Positions 1 through 11,946 of a stretch of DNA of 64,000 nt are shown one piece after another (position 1 is the stretch's first letter; every line of letters begins with the position of its first letter). The notes under the pieces were generated by a model. The model had not been told where the DNA came from. It ran no database searches and worked only from the letters and a program-made list of their open reading frames with translations. Both the position numbers and the translations under genes were made by a program. This DNA is from Fragilaria crotonensis (taxonomy: Eukaryota; Bacillariophyta; Fragilariophyceae; Fragilariales; Fragilariaceae): assembly GCA_022925895.1 (NCBI GenBank), contig JAKSYS010000132.1, positions 46,001 to 110,000 on the forward strand. Direction: 5' to 3'.

Positions 1-606
1 GATATGCCTGTCCCACTTGGGAAACCTGTTCGGATTTCCACGTTTGAAGATGCGAATTTGTTGCATGACCACGTCACTGGACGTTCTGCAATGGGTATTT
101 TACACTTTGTGAATCAGACTCCGGTGGAATGGTTTTCTAAGCGACAGAATACTGTGGAAACTGCTACGTATGGTTCTGAATTTGTTGTTGCTCGGACGGC
201 AACTGAACAGATTATTGATATTCGTTACACGATTCGCATGCTTGGTGTGCCTTTGGATGGTCCTGCTTGGATGTTTGGTGACAATGAGAGTGTTGTTAAG
301 TCTGCTACGATCCCGCATTCTTCTCTCATGAAGCATCACAATGCTTTGGCATACCACCGTGTCCGCGAAGCGATTGCTGCAAAGATCTTGCATTTCTGCC
401 ATATCCCTGGTAATCAGAATCCTGCTGATGTTCTTACCAAGTTCTTGCCTTGGGCCACGTCCTGGCCATTGATTGAGCCCATTCTGTTTTGGAAAGGGGA
501 GACCGATAAGTCTGCATCTGATGATGATCCTCAGACATTCTCCTTGAGTATCGCGTCCATCACAGAGGGGAGTGACAAAACCCTACTTGACTACTGGTAT
601 GGTTGA
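1..606 (+). pseudogene. Ty1/copia pol, C-terminal RNase H part (cut by window start)
   Basis: The open frame enters from the left edge and ends at a TGA at 604-606. The protein is the end of a Ty1/copia polyprotein of the diatom type. It contains DANLLHDHVTGRS, TPVEWFSKRQ, TVETATYGSEFV, EQIIDIRYT, the MFGDNES acidic motif and HIPGNQNPADVLTKF, in the usual order for the RNase H domain. In the family this domain removes the RNA strand during reverse transcription. No stop interrupts the 200 visible residues, so the element may be recent; its 5' part is outside the window. A 3' LTR should follow the stop, but without a second copy I cannot place its ends. Confidence 0.9.
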
Positions 607-3600
607 GCTGGTATCGCGTACTGTATGCTTGAATACTGTACTACTGTCTGTTTCCTGACACGATACTACATTCTACACACATGGTATGTTTTCTACACAG
701 TTTCTACATGCTTCGAATTATGGAAATCCTACGATTAAATTATAATTATTGTTGTTGAAAAATTGATAAGTACCATCGGTAGATTGTTCGGATTGATCAC
801 CCGTTTCAATCTATCATACCACTGTTTGCCCCTGTTTTGCCCTTTCGTTTGCTCGCTGTTAGAGTACTATTGATCATGCTGTAATCATGTTTTTATCTGC
901 AACTTCGTTGTCACGGCAGCAGGACTTGCTAGAGGTTTCAGAGATACTGGGTTGTACAATGAAGTCAACGTGCCCTTGTCCCTTGACATTTGTCAGAACT
1001 ACAGCATGCACCAGTTAGTTGATGAAGAAAGTTAAGGGAGTGTTGCAAGCACTCAAAAGTGAAACAAGAAGGAATGAAAGGTGGAAAAATCTGTGATTCT
1101 TGTTGCAGCATTTGAAGTCTAGTGTTAGGCCTAACTCTTGGGATCACTTCATGACAATCCATGATGCTAGTGGAAGTGGTGAGGTTTTGTGCACCAATAA
1201 GCACAAGGGAAATAACCACCATGCAATAAGAAGGATGAAAATTGCTGAAGTTGTTGCCAGCTGGGTTCATTATTTGCAACCAAGAATGATGCTGCGATGG
1301 CAATGACTGAGTTAGATCAACTACTTCCTGCTGCTGGTGATGAAAAAGATGCTGATCTTGTTTGTGGAAAGTCCTCATATGCATCCGAATTTCAGAGAAG
1401 GTGATCTCAGCAAACCTGAAGTATGGAAGCACATTCACTCCCTTGTCATGTCGGTGCAACAAGGCAAGTTTTGCCTTTCTGCTGACAAGTTGCAAGTATC
1501 TTTAAATAGGACTGAAAAGGGTAGCATTGACATGTATTTTGGTTATCAGGCTTGAAGCATTGTTAACAATGCGAACAAGAAGGTTGTAAGGAACTCCTGC
1601 GCAGTCCCTACTCTCTACTAAACCATAACTGGCGGACAGAGACAAAGGGATGCTGACCACTTGACAAATATCTCATGTGCAGGCAGTACTAGCTTGTGTA
1701 CATAAATATGGTAAGCAAACTTCAAATTGCATGTGCCATCTAGGAGATAGTAGATGTTGCAACCAACCTTATGCTTGTGCAATGTAGAATGCTTCCCTGA
1801 TTGGATGCAGTTGGCACACACAGCATTAAATTCAGTAGTTCAAAAATGGATACGGGACCAGCATAAGAACCTTACAGACGTTATTGCGAAGGTCATTGCT
1901 ATCTCAAGAAGATCTTGTTGTCTACAATGAATGTGACATTGGTGAGGTAAACAAGCTACGCCACAAGTTTGAAGGCCACCAATGAGATGAGGGGGTCACT
2001 CACTCATGACATGGAGTGTCTGGCTGTATTTCCAAATCCAGCAGCATCAATAGAATGCCGTTGTAAAATGTGGGAACTCCTTCGAATGTCTGTCAAGGAA
2101 GTCACACAAATCTAACTTTGAATTATTGCATCACCAATCATTCATAAGGGGCCATGTAGAGTAATTCTCAATGCATCATAACGTTGTTGCAACCAGATAT
2201 ACAGCCTACAGTATTACCAGCAGCAGCATTGGAGGAAATGAGGATTCCACTCCAACACTCCCAACATCTCCATCCAGCATACTAGTAACAGAGAGACTTT
2301 GCCTAGAACAAGGCAAAATTGAACAAAATTGAAAATGGTGGTAGACCGGATTCACCGACAAATTTCTCAAAAATTGAGCAGGTCAATAAAATGTCCTGCT
2401 TGATGGCAGTTTTGGCGTGGTATCTTCTGACATGAAATTGGATTGAATATGCATCAAGATTTGTGCCGTTTTGGTCACAAGACAAGAAAAAAGCTAAAAG
2501 CCCAACTGGCTCCATTGTGATGATCATGCCATCTCTGTAGGCATTCTGGAAAGAGGTTTGCTTACTGTAATGGTTTCAAGAATTTGCATGTGGTGAGCAA
2601 ATACGGTGTCAGCGGTAGCATAAATATCTGTCTAGTCTATCCTCATAATTATCATGACAGTCCTTTGAGAAAAGGGCTTTGGAATATATTTGAATGGTGC
2701 TCGTTCGGGAGCGACAGTGCGCTCGCGTTAGCGCGATGTTCACTCTTTTGACTTATAAACTATGGTCGTTACTGACTTTCATCATTCTTGATTGCCCGTA
2801 CTCACTCTGTTTATCAGACCCAACTTGGCAAACTTCGTCGCAACTAAGAGTCAACTTGAAAGGCACCTGATGAAGGGGCTACAATTAAATCCAAGGATGG
2901 GCCTAAAACGAGAAGGGAAGCAATCCATGGGTAACTGTGTTCCTACCTAGGTGATTAAAAGATTCCACTGGCCTTTGTTCACGACAAAATGATTGCTTGT
3001 GCACCACACTTTTTCATAGTTGCAGATCCCGCCGCCATTGGTCAACAGAGAGGAGGTGTGGGAGGTCATCACGCGCAGCATTTCACGCAAACAGAAGTGC
3101 TGGCTTACGTCAAGCTGGCACAGCGAACGAGGGATGGCCGACTGGCATATGAGGAGGGTTTGTACACTCACTATCTTGGTCCTAAAACTGTGGACGACAT
3201 GGCCATGATTGCCAAACTAAAGTTGACATCCACTGTTACTACAATGCCGATCAGAGATGCTGGAATTTCGAAAAAGTATGTTAACATGCACAAATCTCAA
3301 CATTCTATTATGGAGGGTTTGGTAAAGCATTTACCTGAGCTGTGCTCAATAGTCAGGCAAATACGAGATGGAATTTTGTACTGATAAACATCACGACCCA
3401 TTTTATGTTGCATGCAACACTTTGTAACAACTCCGACGTGTGTGTGACCCTTTAGCAATATTTCAGCCTTACTAAACATACAACATCAATGACAAACAAG
3501 GGAACCCGAACGTTCATATCTCAGAAGTAACGGTCCGTGGTGGGAAATGCAAAGCTTGCTTCTGATGATACAGTGGAGGATAGAAACCACAGCATGCAGG

Positions 3601-4529
3601 CCGAATATGCTGCTCAATCTCTGAACCAATGCAAGAACAGTGGCTGCTGCCCCAGCCAAACATGGGCAAACAAAAGCAAGGGGCAAAGGGCAGCAAGGTT
3701 ATCAAAGGAACAATGGATAAGAGCAAAACAACTTCGCCATGCATTGACATCAGCATGACGACTGCTTAGAACTATTCAGTTGCTCAACTCAGTAAGACGA
3801 CGGCTGAACAACCGGCACCTGCTGATGATGACTCCTGTCGTGGTACCAAGTCCACTGATGACATGTCTAGCAAGGGTGGCAATCCTGTTGACACAGGGGT
3901 AACTGTACCAACCCTTCCGTTCTTACTCATCAGTCAAGTCATGCAAAGAAGTCCAAGCAAGTGACTCTGCCATCTACAATCTCTGTACTAAGATCTGTGG
4001 TGTGTTCCCTTGATGTATCCATCTCAGGAGGATCTAGTAGGACTCACCTCAATTTACACGCTGACCAGAGTGCAGTGGGAAGTAATGCTCAATTAGTACA
4101 CGCCTATGAAGATACTGGCTACCCCACCAGCCCTATAGCCTTGAGCCTTTGCACCGTCTGATGATGTGAGGCGAAATGATGTACCCAGTTCTTTCCTCAG
4201 CAACAGATCCGTCTGCTGATGTTGACAGGCATTACCTCATGTTTCCCACCAACACACAAGCTAATGCAAGATGAATATGAGACACTACTGCATTTGCACT
4301 TAACACGTGAGAAACCCAAATACAATCCACATGACCCGGCCTATGCCGAACACTAAAATCATTAACCAATTAAGTATTGACCACAGGGGACCAAATCGGC
4401 ATTCCTTCACCCTTGCATCACATCTGTACAGTGTACAGTCTCCATGACCCAAATGGTTGCTGATCATCAGATCAATTCAGGGGTATGACGTATGACGGGA
4501 TCAATTTGTCAGTATGTCAATGCATGTCG
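607..4529. other. Gene-poor stretch after the copia RNase H; probable LTR and decayed repeats
   Basis: No gene can be supported here. About the first 350 bases should contain the 3' LTR of the preceding copia element. Beyond that, coding-like fragments appear, such as 1100-1555 and a 131-codon ATG ORF at 2989-3384 (VTTMPIRDAGISKKYVNM region). None has a motif I recognise, and frames are short and broken. Part of 3500-4500 may be the gag/protease portion of the copia relic that becomes recognisable at about 4530. Confidence 0.4.
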
Positions 4530-7313
4530 CCCGTACTCGAGGACGATTCGCTTCTTCGGAACGAACTTGCTACCGCAATAGTATGAACATTGTCGGCTGG
4601 TACTATACATTTTGATGTCAAGCACCTTGCTCATAATTGGGGCATCTATGTTGCGACTGCGTGAAGAATGGTCAAGTCACAACACAATGTGGCATCAGGA
4701 CTCTCCTGCATCCCACTTATTCTTGCCGTTTCAGAACTAATGATAGACATCTTCGGTACAGACGACTGCCTCTTGATTTTTAACCGACTCTTTGATCGCC
4801 ATCACTTTACCGTCATGGAAAAATACCTACGGTATTTCGCAACTCCAGACAGCTGGTGCCATTTGTACCCAACAAAGGCGAAGAAGAAGAGTCAGGCACA
4901 CAAAAGTCTCTTGCTCCTGTTTTAGCGCAAAGGGGTCCCAAACACGCTCATTATAGACGGAGCGAAAGAACAGGTCATGGGCTAGTTCCACAAAAAGTGT
5001 AGAGAGTTTGGAACACGCGTCAAACAAATGGAGCCGCATACACCAGCCATGGTCCAACATGGCAGAAGCAGCAGTCCGCAAACTTAAACAACGTGTCGGG
5101 AGCAAGAGGCGTATGAACCCTTCTTACTGATGGCCCATGACATGAAAGGCTTTAAGGCCAACTTCCTGAAATGGTTGTCAAATAAAGACACTGCTGACAT
5201 CTCCCAATATGCCATGTTCGGCCGGTTGGTCTGGCAAATAAGCAGATGGAACTGGGCCGGGACTTAGGTCCAGCAATCAATAAAGGTCCTGTGATGACCA
5301 GGAAGGTTACTTAGGCTGCTGGCAAAATGCTGGTCTATCAATTGACTGTACGGCGTGGTCAAACAAAAGACCGGCTCTCCAATGACATTCACAAGCTGCA
5401 GGGCACAAGGTTCACCAAATCATTGGAGAAACAAGCCCTTGGTGATGCATTCAAATATGAGGACGTTGCCAATGATCCCAAATTGGAAGGTCTTGGGACC
5501 CGCCCGACCTCAAGAAGGCAACAACTGACAGGTTACTGGAGAAAAACCCAATCCGGATAGACGATACGACCAGTGCGTTGGTGCCGAAGTGGCGCCCCCA
5601 ATTGGGGACAAAATCATGAATGCAACCGCTTTTGTCAGAAAGTGACAACTGTATGGTTCTTTGCATAATAAGGCCAATTCAAATCCAATCCTGGAGACTC
5701 AAACTTACTACTATGATTATGAGCTCCCGGACAGCCAACGAGCCGAAGCCAGCGCAGCTATAACTGCACAAAACATGCATGTGCAATGCAACATTGAGGG
5801 TAACAAGTATTTGCTGCGTGCAGGAATCACAAGACAGAAGCTTTGGTGGCTCGCGCAGATGTGTGGGCAACATGCAGACCGAACAAACAAATGCAAAAGA
5901 CCACCAAGAAGGGATGGCAAATGTGCATCAAATGGCAAGATGGAAGCACTTCATAGGAACATTTGGCATACTTGACGGAGTCCAAACCCATGGAAATTGC
6001 AGAGTATACTACTTTCAATGGCATCAATAGGGAGCCAGTTTTTGCCTGTTGGTTCCCCTTGTTCATGTTGAAAAGGAGAACCCAGCCATATCATAGCAGC
6101 AAAGAATCATGATGGGAATACTCCATGGCAGGATGACATACAAAAGGAAATGTCTAAAGTCCACATCACATTTGAGATGTGTCTGCCATTAAAACGATGG
6201 AAGACTTCCAGAGGAAAGCTTGCCTTGTTGCCGGGGGCCACATGACAACTGCAACCTCTGGGGCTGCTACTTATGCAAGTGTAGTCTCCTGTGCATCGGT
6301 TCAAATTGCGCTAACGATTGCAGCAATTAAAAATCGAAAATGCCTATTCAACCGCACCAGTGGGCAAGAAGATATGGTGCAAACTTGGTTCAGAGTTCAG
6401 GTCCAATTGTGGCGAATGCTCCATTATCAATTAGGTGCTCAATGGGCTCAAATGTCCTCCAGCAAATACATCCAAGCTGCTGTGTTAAACATCAAGGCAT
6501 TTGCTTCTTGCAAACACTTCCCAATATGAGGGAGGAAGTGGGCTAAATGGGTTTCCATGTCATTCCCAGCATTGAACTACTAGCTCTACAACATAGCTTG
6601 ACTCCACACCCCAACTAAATCCCGATCAGGCCTCGTTCTATCAATCGTCAAACTGGGGTGCACTGACATAATCACAGAGGTTTCCGATGTTGCTTTGTTC
6701 CTGGAAATGCCTTGTGAAGGGCATCTTGTTGAGGTTGTGTTTCACATGTTCCTGCATTTGGAAAAGAAACATAATGCCAGTATGATCAGCCAACTTCAAC
6801 CGTTTGTACCCCAAGGTTGATCGATTGATGTTCAATAAGTGCAACTGGAAAGCCTTCTACGGGAATGTGACTGAAGCAATCCCGCCTAGTGTTCCACCAC
6901 TCCGCAGAAAAGACGTGAACCTGTGCTTATTTGTTGGTGTTGATTTGGATCACGACGGTGATCAGCAAACGAGGACGAGAAGATCTCGAACTGGCTGGTT
7001 TCCTCCTCGTCAGCTATCTCAATATGTCTCCCGTGATATGCTGGTACTCAAAAGAGCAGTGAAAAACGGGTAGGAAGTTCCTCTCCGGGTACTCTGCTAT
7101 AAGTTGCAAATGATTGGTGTCCCCCTGGATTGTCAGCAACCTGAATCAGTACTAGCGCAGTTCAAGAAGCCATGGCCTTGGGCAAGTGTTTGACTGGGCA
7201 CATCTTGACCCACAAGAACCCAGCCAATTTGTGTATGAAGCTCATACCGGATGGGCAAAAGCGAGATCATTTGGTAGGTCTCATCCTTTACGACATGAAT
7301 GAGGATCACACTT
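4530..7313 (+). pseudogene. Decayed Ty1/copia pol: integrase, RT and RNase H relics
   Basis: Fragments of one copia polyprotein lie in the correct order but in changing frames with many stops. They are: a pre-integrase stretch near 4610-4760 (FDVKHLAHNWGI); the integrase core near 4925-5075 (GVPNTLIIDGAKEQ, then KCREFGTRVKQ); the integrase C-terminal part near 5250-5300 (LGRDLGPAINKGPVMT); an RT lead-in near 5660-6050 (NPILETQTY, NKYLL); RT near 6180-6500 (MEDFQRKACLVAGGH, ATYASVVS, VQIALTIAA); and RNase H near 6700-7313 (LEKKHNASM, WKAFYGNV, NPANLCMKLIPDGQKRDHLVGL). The last frame ends at a TGA at about 7313. No frame is long enough to work, so this is a fossil. Confidence 0.85.
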
Positions 7314-7845
7314 GATCTCCTCCAAGGAGGTTTAAAGTTCCAAGGTTGCCAGGGTTCCCTTGTAGTACGCACGTTCGTGGCGTCTCAATATCAGTTTTTG
7401 TGTTACGAGTTACGACAACGATGACCAAAGTCGGCACAATAGCCTCGTATAGATCGAGGGGGACTCAGAAAATGGCAAGTAGTGTATAGTAGTAAGCTCG
7501 TACGTACTGTAGCAGGCACGACAGTATGCTCTTCTTGCCTTGCCACGCACGATGTTCGGCCACTTTTTAGCAACGCCCGTTCACGGTTGATTGCCCGTAT
7601 TTACTTTTATATATATTACAAGAGTTGTGGGTACGAGTACCTCACATTGATCGGAGTGTCTACTACAGGAAACTGGACGTACAGTACCTGGTATGATACA
7701 ATCCTTTATAGCTTATAGAAGCAGGATGACTTGAATGGACAGCTGACACTTTTGGACAAATGGCTGTGGTATGCGTTGCGTAGAAACTATTGTAGGATTT
7801 GATTATTTTTTTTACTCGTTCAGGTTTTAATCAAAAACAAAAATA
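7314..7845. other. Intergenic, with a dispersed repeat at 7636-7692
   Basis: No gene is seen. The segment around 7636-7692 (CTCACATTGATCGGAGTGTC, then TACTACAGGAAACTGG and ACGTACAGTACC) recurs almost unchanged at about 58,936-59,000, so it belongs to a dispersed repeat. It may be the LTR remnant of the relic just upstream. Confidence 0.5.
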
Positions 7846-8340
7846 TTGGCGGCTCTGGAATCCCCTTGCCATGATCTATTCATTTATGCAATAAAAATCG
7901 ACATTCAAGTGTGCTCCTGCATGCGCACCTACGCATTCAGTGTTGCTCCAATCGGTCAGTACCTGCACCCGGTAGAGGCTACGTGGCTACGTACTAGTAC
8001 CCCCACGTACCACGGTAGTTCTAGACTTACTGCGATCGAACACGCAACGAAACAAATAGACAATATCAACACATCAGATGGTATCAGAAAGCATTGAAGA
8101 AGGTAGAAAAGCAAAAAGCAACAGAATCAACAGAAGAAGTACAACAATGTGAGATGATGCCCAACCTTACGGAATTGATGGGGCGCTTTGAGATTGCGGC
8201 TGCTGGGGACAACTTTGACAGAGGACTATGCTCAAAGACATTCTCAAATTGCATGTTGGTGTCAGAATTAAAGGCATGTTGACAATGAAGAAGACAGACC
8301 TTGTCATTGATTTAACAAATCAATTGATTGCTTTAAGAGA
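7846..8340 (+). mobile_element. 5' end of a Ty1/copia element (LTR end, primer-binding site, gag start)
   Basis: At 8079-8092 the sequence TGGTATCAGAAAGC closely resembles the primer-binding site complementary to initiator tRNA-Met, used by many copia elements (TGGTATCAGAGC). It lies just downstream of a ...CAACACA end that fits an LTR terminus. A short gag-like frame follows around 8150-8280 (NLTELMGRFEIAAAGDNFDRG). The element then breaks down; no gag continuation, protease or pol follows. This is a truncated or solo 5' piece. The LTR start is not defined and is given only roughly. Confidence 0.5.
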
Positions 8341-9120
8341 TGATCCAGCAGCTCGTTAGCCTAGTATGTACTATTGGTATAGTACTAGACTACTTCATCA
8401 ATACTAGACGAGAATGCTGTGGTTAGTTTTTATTAAATTACACCATTTAGGGTAGCTTAATTCTTGTTTTGTTCACTGGCAATATTCAAGGCCATGATCT
8501 CTTGTCTCCAAATCAGTAATAATATCATGAACTTAGGAGATAGGGTGACCACGGGCTGGTGTCGATAATTTAACTAGGCGAATCACCACGTGTCCAACCA
8601 AGTCAGCTTAATGAATTCGGGCCGAGACTCCCGAAAAAATACGACTCAAAATTCTGAGACAACTATCGATTCAAATAATAAAACTCAAAACGTATTTCGA
8701 CAGAACTCAATAAGATCTTTCGAATGGCCTATTCAGATATTGAAATTTGTTCCTACGAAGACAGTACGATTTTTGGAAACTTTTCGTGTCCAATACGTCA
8801 TCCTGCTTCTAGCTCTCTAAGAATTATTAGACCGGTACTCCGAGTACTGTACAATGTACTAACCTGTGGTAATTTGAGCACTGTGCACTTGATACAGTAT
8901 GGAGTATGGTGAACTGGATCACGTTGTTCACATCAACGAGGAGTACAAGTATCTCGCTGATCACAAGTCGCATTCCACTTGACGTGTAAAAGTAGCTGCG
9001 CTTTGAAGTTTGAGAAGAAGTGAGCTCTTTCGCTATTGTCTATCAAACGAGGAATTGATTGCTCGTCCCAGTTTCGACTGCAGTAGAGAATCACCTGTCC
9101 AGACACCCTTGCTGTCAAAA
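8341..9120. other. Intergenic region upstream of the RBR-like gene
   Basis: Mostly AT-rich, with no supportable ORF. It should contain the promoter and 5' UTR of the gene at 9121, but I see no distinctive element. Confidence 0.4.
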
Positions 9121-11325
9121 ATGGAAGTTTCCACGGAGAATAACGACGATGATGCCAACAGCACCTCAACTTCTAGTGGCATGCAAATGAATCGGGTCTG
9201 CATCATCTGTCATGACGATTTTCCTCACTCAGAGATGCACAGTTGTATGGACGACATTGATCACACCAGCGACAAGAATCATTTCATGTGCTCCGATTGC
9301 TTCTTAGGGTACGCCAACGTCGAACTTGCAGGCGGAGCATTTGAAGGAATTCGATATTTTGGTGGCGATTCATCGTCCACGCTGGTAAGCAGCCCTGGAA
9401 ACTTGCCATGTCCAAAATTCGTGACCGGAGACTGCGAAAGTGCCGCGATACCCTTGACGACACTATTCGGAGCCTTTCATATGAGCAGCGACACTGCCAA
9501 ACTCTATTACTTGGCGTCAAGGCGCATTGCGTACCAAGAAGTGGAACAAGATCGTCAGTTAGACGCTCTCGAGACTCAAGTCGGTGAAATTCCTGCTGAC
9601 GGCAATGATGGAAATGATGCTCTCGAAGCGGCGATTGAAAGCATTAAACTCAGAGTTCAAGCAGCACTCAGCAGGGGAGCCGTTGTTAAATGTCCTCAAT
9701 GCCACCAGCCAGGGATCAAGAATTCCCATTGTGTTCATATCCGATGTCACCTATGTGCTACTTCATGGTGCTATTGCTGCGGTAGAACTCGGGAATCCTT
9801 GGCCAATCCCGCGATCCGGTGTAGGGGATGTGATGCTTACGATTCGCGCCTGGAAATGCAGCAACCTAACTGGAACTCATTTGCCATTGGATCCGAATCG
9901 GCTGCTTACGGAGCCTTGCATGAGTTTCATCGTCAACGGCAAGCCTATTTTGTACAAGACGTAAAGATGTCGTCCATCCCTTATCAATGGTTGGCTTTTC
10001 AGGCGACGTACCCAAACATTCTGAACGATGTCCCTACTCCTGGAAGGCGCATTAAGTGGGAAGAACTGGAGACAACGATTGTACCGCCTGCTTTTGGGAA
10101 CAGTCAGCCTCGCGACCTGTTGTGGGCTCTCCGCCCACGCTTCAACCCAGCTGACCCCGCACAAGGCGGCAATGAAGACACAAGAGCTCCCGCAAATGTA
10201 ACGGAAACGGTTCCTGAAACGGTTCTAGTCCCATGGAGTCGAGTCTTTCGTTCTCACCGAGGGTTGGGATGGATATTTCTATTTCTGGCAACCATTTGGG
10301 TGCTTGGCACTGGCATTTACTTCGATTTGCTTTCAAAAGAATACTGGGCCGCGCTCACCATTGTTTTGAGTTTCAGTCTATTCTACCATACGGCCTTGTT
10401 CCTTTTGCTCCGTATGGCGGACTATTTCGAGCTCCACCCTGATAGTTTCGTATCGAGACACCTACCTGAAGTTGCCTTTGTTGGTAGGCGACGTCATCCG
10501 GCCAATGGAGAGGGACCCTATTTCTCTGCTTCTGGGCGCTGGAGGCATGGAAGACGCAATCGACTGGCACGTCCTCTATTACTTCTGACAATTGGATTGA
10601 TTTTATTGTCATTATCCTCCGTGTCCACGAGTTCTTTACTGGGAGCATTGGCACTCTTGTTCATTGTACCCGTTTGTAATACGGCATTTCTTCAGACATC
10701 AATTCTCAATTTCGTGCCTCTTCCACCATTGGTAGAGAACCCACAACCAAATCCGATGCCGTTCTCCCAGATGATGCAAACCCTGTGGATTCTTCAGATA
10801 CTGACTGGACTCGGGGCCGCCTTTATTCTTAGTGAGATTGATTCGAGTCCCAGTGTTGCAGGCGTTTTTTTTGTCATGCTTGGTGTGGGTCTCACGATCG
10901 CCACACTTTTACCCCGTATCTGTTCGGAACATTTCTATACACCAAGGCCTCGTGCAATGGATCAGTCAAGGTCATTTTGGGTTGGACTGGTGATATCCGT
11001 GTACTGCCTCTGGTATTTCTTTTTCATTTCAAACAGAGAGGCCCTGGGCGCCATCATTGTTGGGCCCATTCTTTCAGTTCACTGCTGGCTGTCGGCGCTT
11101 TCTCCGCAGCCAGGAGCAGTCGACCCAGGTGTCCAACCAGATGTCCAGCCAGTTGACGAAGAAGACGTCGAAGGTGGTGCCGAAGCTGATGTCGAAGGCG
11201 GTGTCCAAGGGGATAACGCCGAAGCAGATGTCGAACCCGATATCGAACTTCAAGCCGAACCCGGCGCTGGAAACATCGTCGAAGACGACATCGAGTTGGC
11301 GCCTGTGACGTCTGTTCCAAGATAA
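9121..11325 (+). CDS. RBR-like (RING-IBR-RING) multi-pass membrane protein
   Basis: The first ATG of the frame is at 9121 and gives 734 residues without an intron. An N-terminal zinc module has C27, C30, H54, C57 and C60. A second module at 191-238 reads CPQC...HCVHIRCHLC...WCYCCG...CRGC, the spacing of the RING2/Rcat domain of RBR ubiquitin ligases; C204 would be the catalytic cysteine. After a hydrophilic linker come about seven hydrophobic segments (near 382-402, 408-430, 483-525, 552-572, 578-600, 617-636, 641-660). The C-terminal 70 residues are an acidic, degenerate repeat of D-V-E/D-I-E type. By family rule it would transfer ubiquitin at a membrane. The middle IBR is weak, so ligase activity is inferred. 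Organelle location is not evident. Confidence 0.65.
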   Translation: MEVSTENNDDDANSTSTSSGMQMNRVCIICHDDFPHSEMHSCMDDIDHTSDKNHFMCSDCFLGYANVELAGGAFEGIRYFGGDSSSTLVSSPGNLPCPKFVTGDCESAAIPLTTLFGAFHMSSDTAKLYYLASRRIAYQEVEQDRQLDALETQVGEIPADGNDGNDALEAAIESIKLRVQAALSRGAVVKCPQCHQPGIKNSHCVHIRCHLCATSWCYCCGRTRESLANPAIRCRGCDAYDSRLEMQQPNWNSFAIGSESAAYGALHEFHRQRQAYFVQDVKMSSIPYQWLAFQATYPNILNDVPTPGRRIKWEELETTIVPPAFGNSQPRDLLWALRPRFNPADPAQGGNEDTRAPANVTETVPETVLVPWSRVFRSHRGLGWIFLFLATIWVLGTGIYFDLLSKEYWAALTIVLSFSLFYHTALFLLLRMADYFELHPDSFVSRHLPEVAFVGRRRHPANGEGPYFSASGRWRHGRRNRLARPLLLLTIGLILLSLSSVSTSSLLGALALLFIVPVCNTAFLQTSILNFVPLPPLVENPQPNPMPFSQMMQTLWILQILTGLGAAFILSEIDSSPSVAGVFFVMLGVGLTIATLLPRICSEHFYTPRPRAMDQSRSFWVGLVISVYCLWYFFFISNREALGAIIVGPILSVHCWLSALSPQPGAVDPGVQPDVQPVDEEDVEGGAEADVEGGVQGDNAEADVEPDIELQAEPGAGNIVEDDIELAPVTSVPR

Positions 11326-11946
11326 CTCCGGTAGAATGAAGTAGTGGTTCATTCAGGACAAGGCGCATACCGCTGAATCTTCAAAGGAGATATGTACTAG
11401 TATAGGTTATAGTTTAATGATGTATCTCGTTTTTTTTTCTGGTCTCTTCCGTTACGTGTTCGCTGGTGTTTAATACTGCAAATGCTCTAACCACAACGAA
11501 CGCATCTTCCCATACATTTCTTGTCATGCAGAAAGCTCATTCGTTGCTTTCCGATGGTACAGCAAAGTTTGTCGTCTGCACTTGACACCGTGCATTGTAC
11601 CCACAAGTCGGGCGGAAGTATGAATCGGCCAATCTACAGCCAACAATCAATCGCGGCAAATGTAGGATGCTTCATCCCCTTCCAAACCACTAGTCACAAA
11701 GACCTTAAAACCACGCCTCGTCTGACTTTTTCAGGTGCAGTAACATATTAGAACTTGAGGTGATCGAAAGCTGCCACAGATTCGAGTTCAACGCTCAAAA
11801 GCTACAATTCAAGCAAAAAACAATGCAAGTGTAGAGGTGACCATTTTGCGCCAGCTAACGAGGCTTTCGACCAAGAGATATCACCTTCGCCATCGATTGC
11901 GACTTCTCCGATACATTCTCCCACACTCCTACAGCTCCATATCGAA
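11326..11946. other. Intergenic between convergent genes
   Basis: This lies between the 3' ends of the RBR-like (+) and thioredoxin (-) genes. Short open frames here have no coding features, and no repeat was noticed. Confidence 0.4.
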
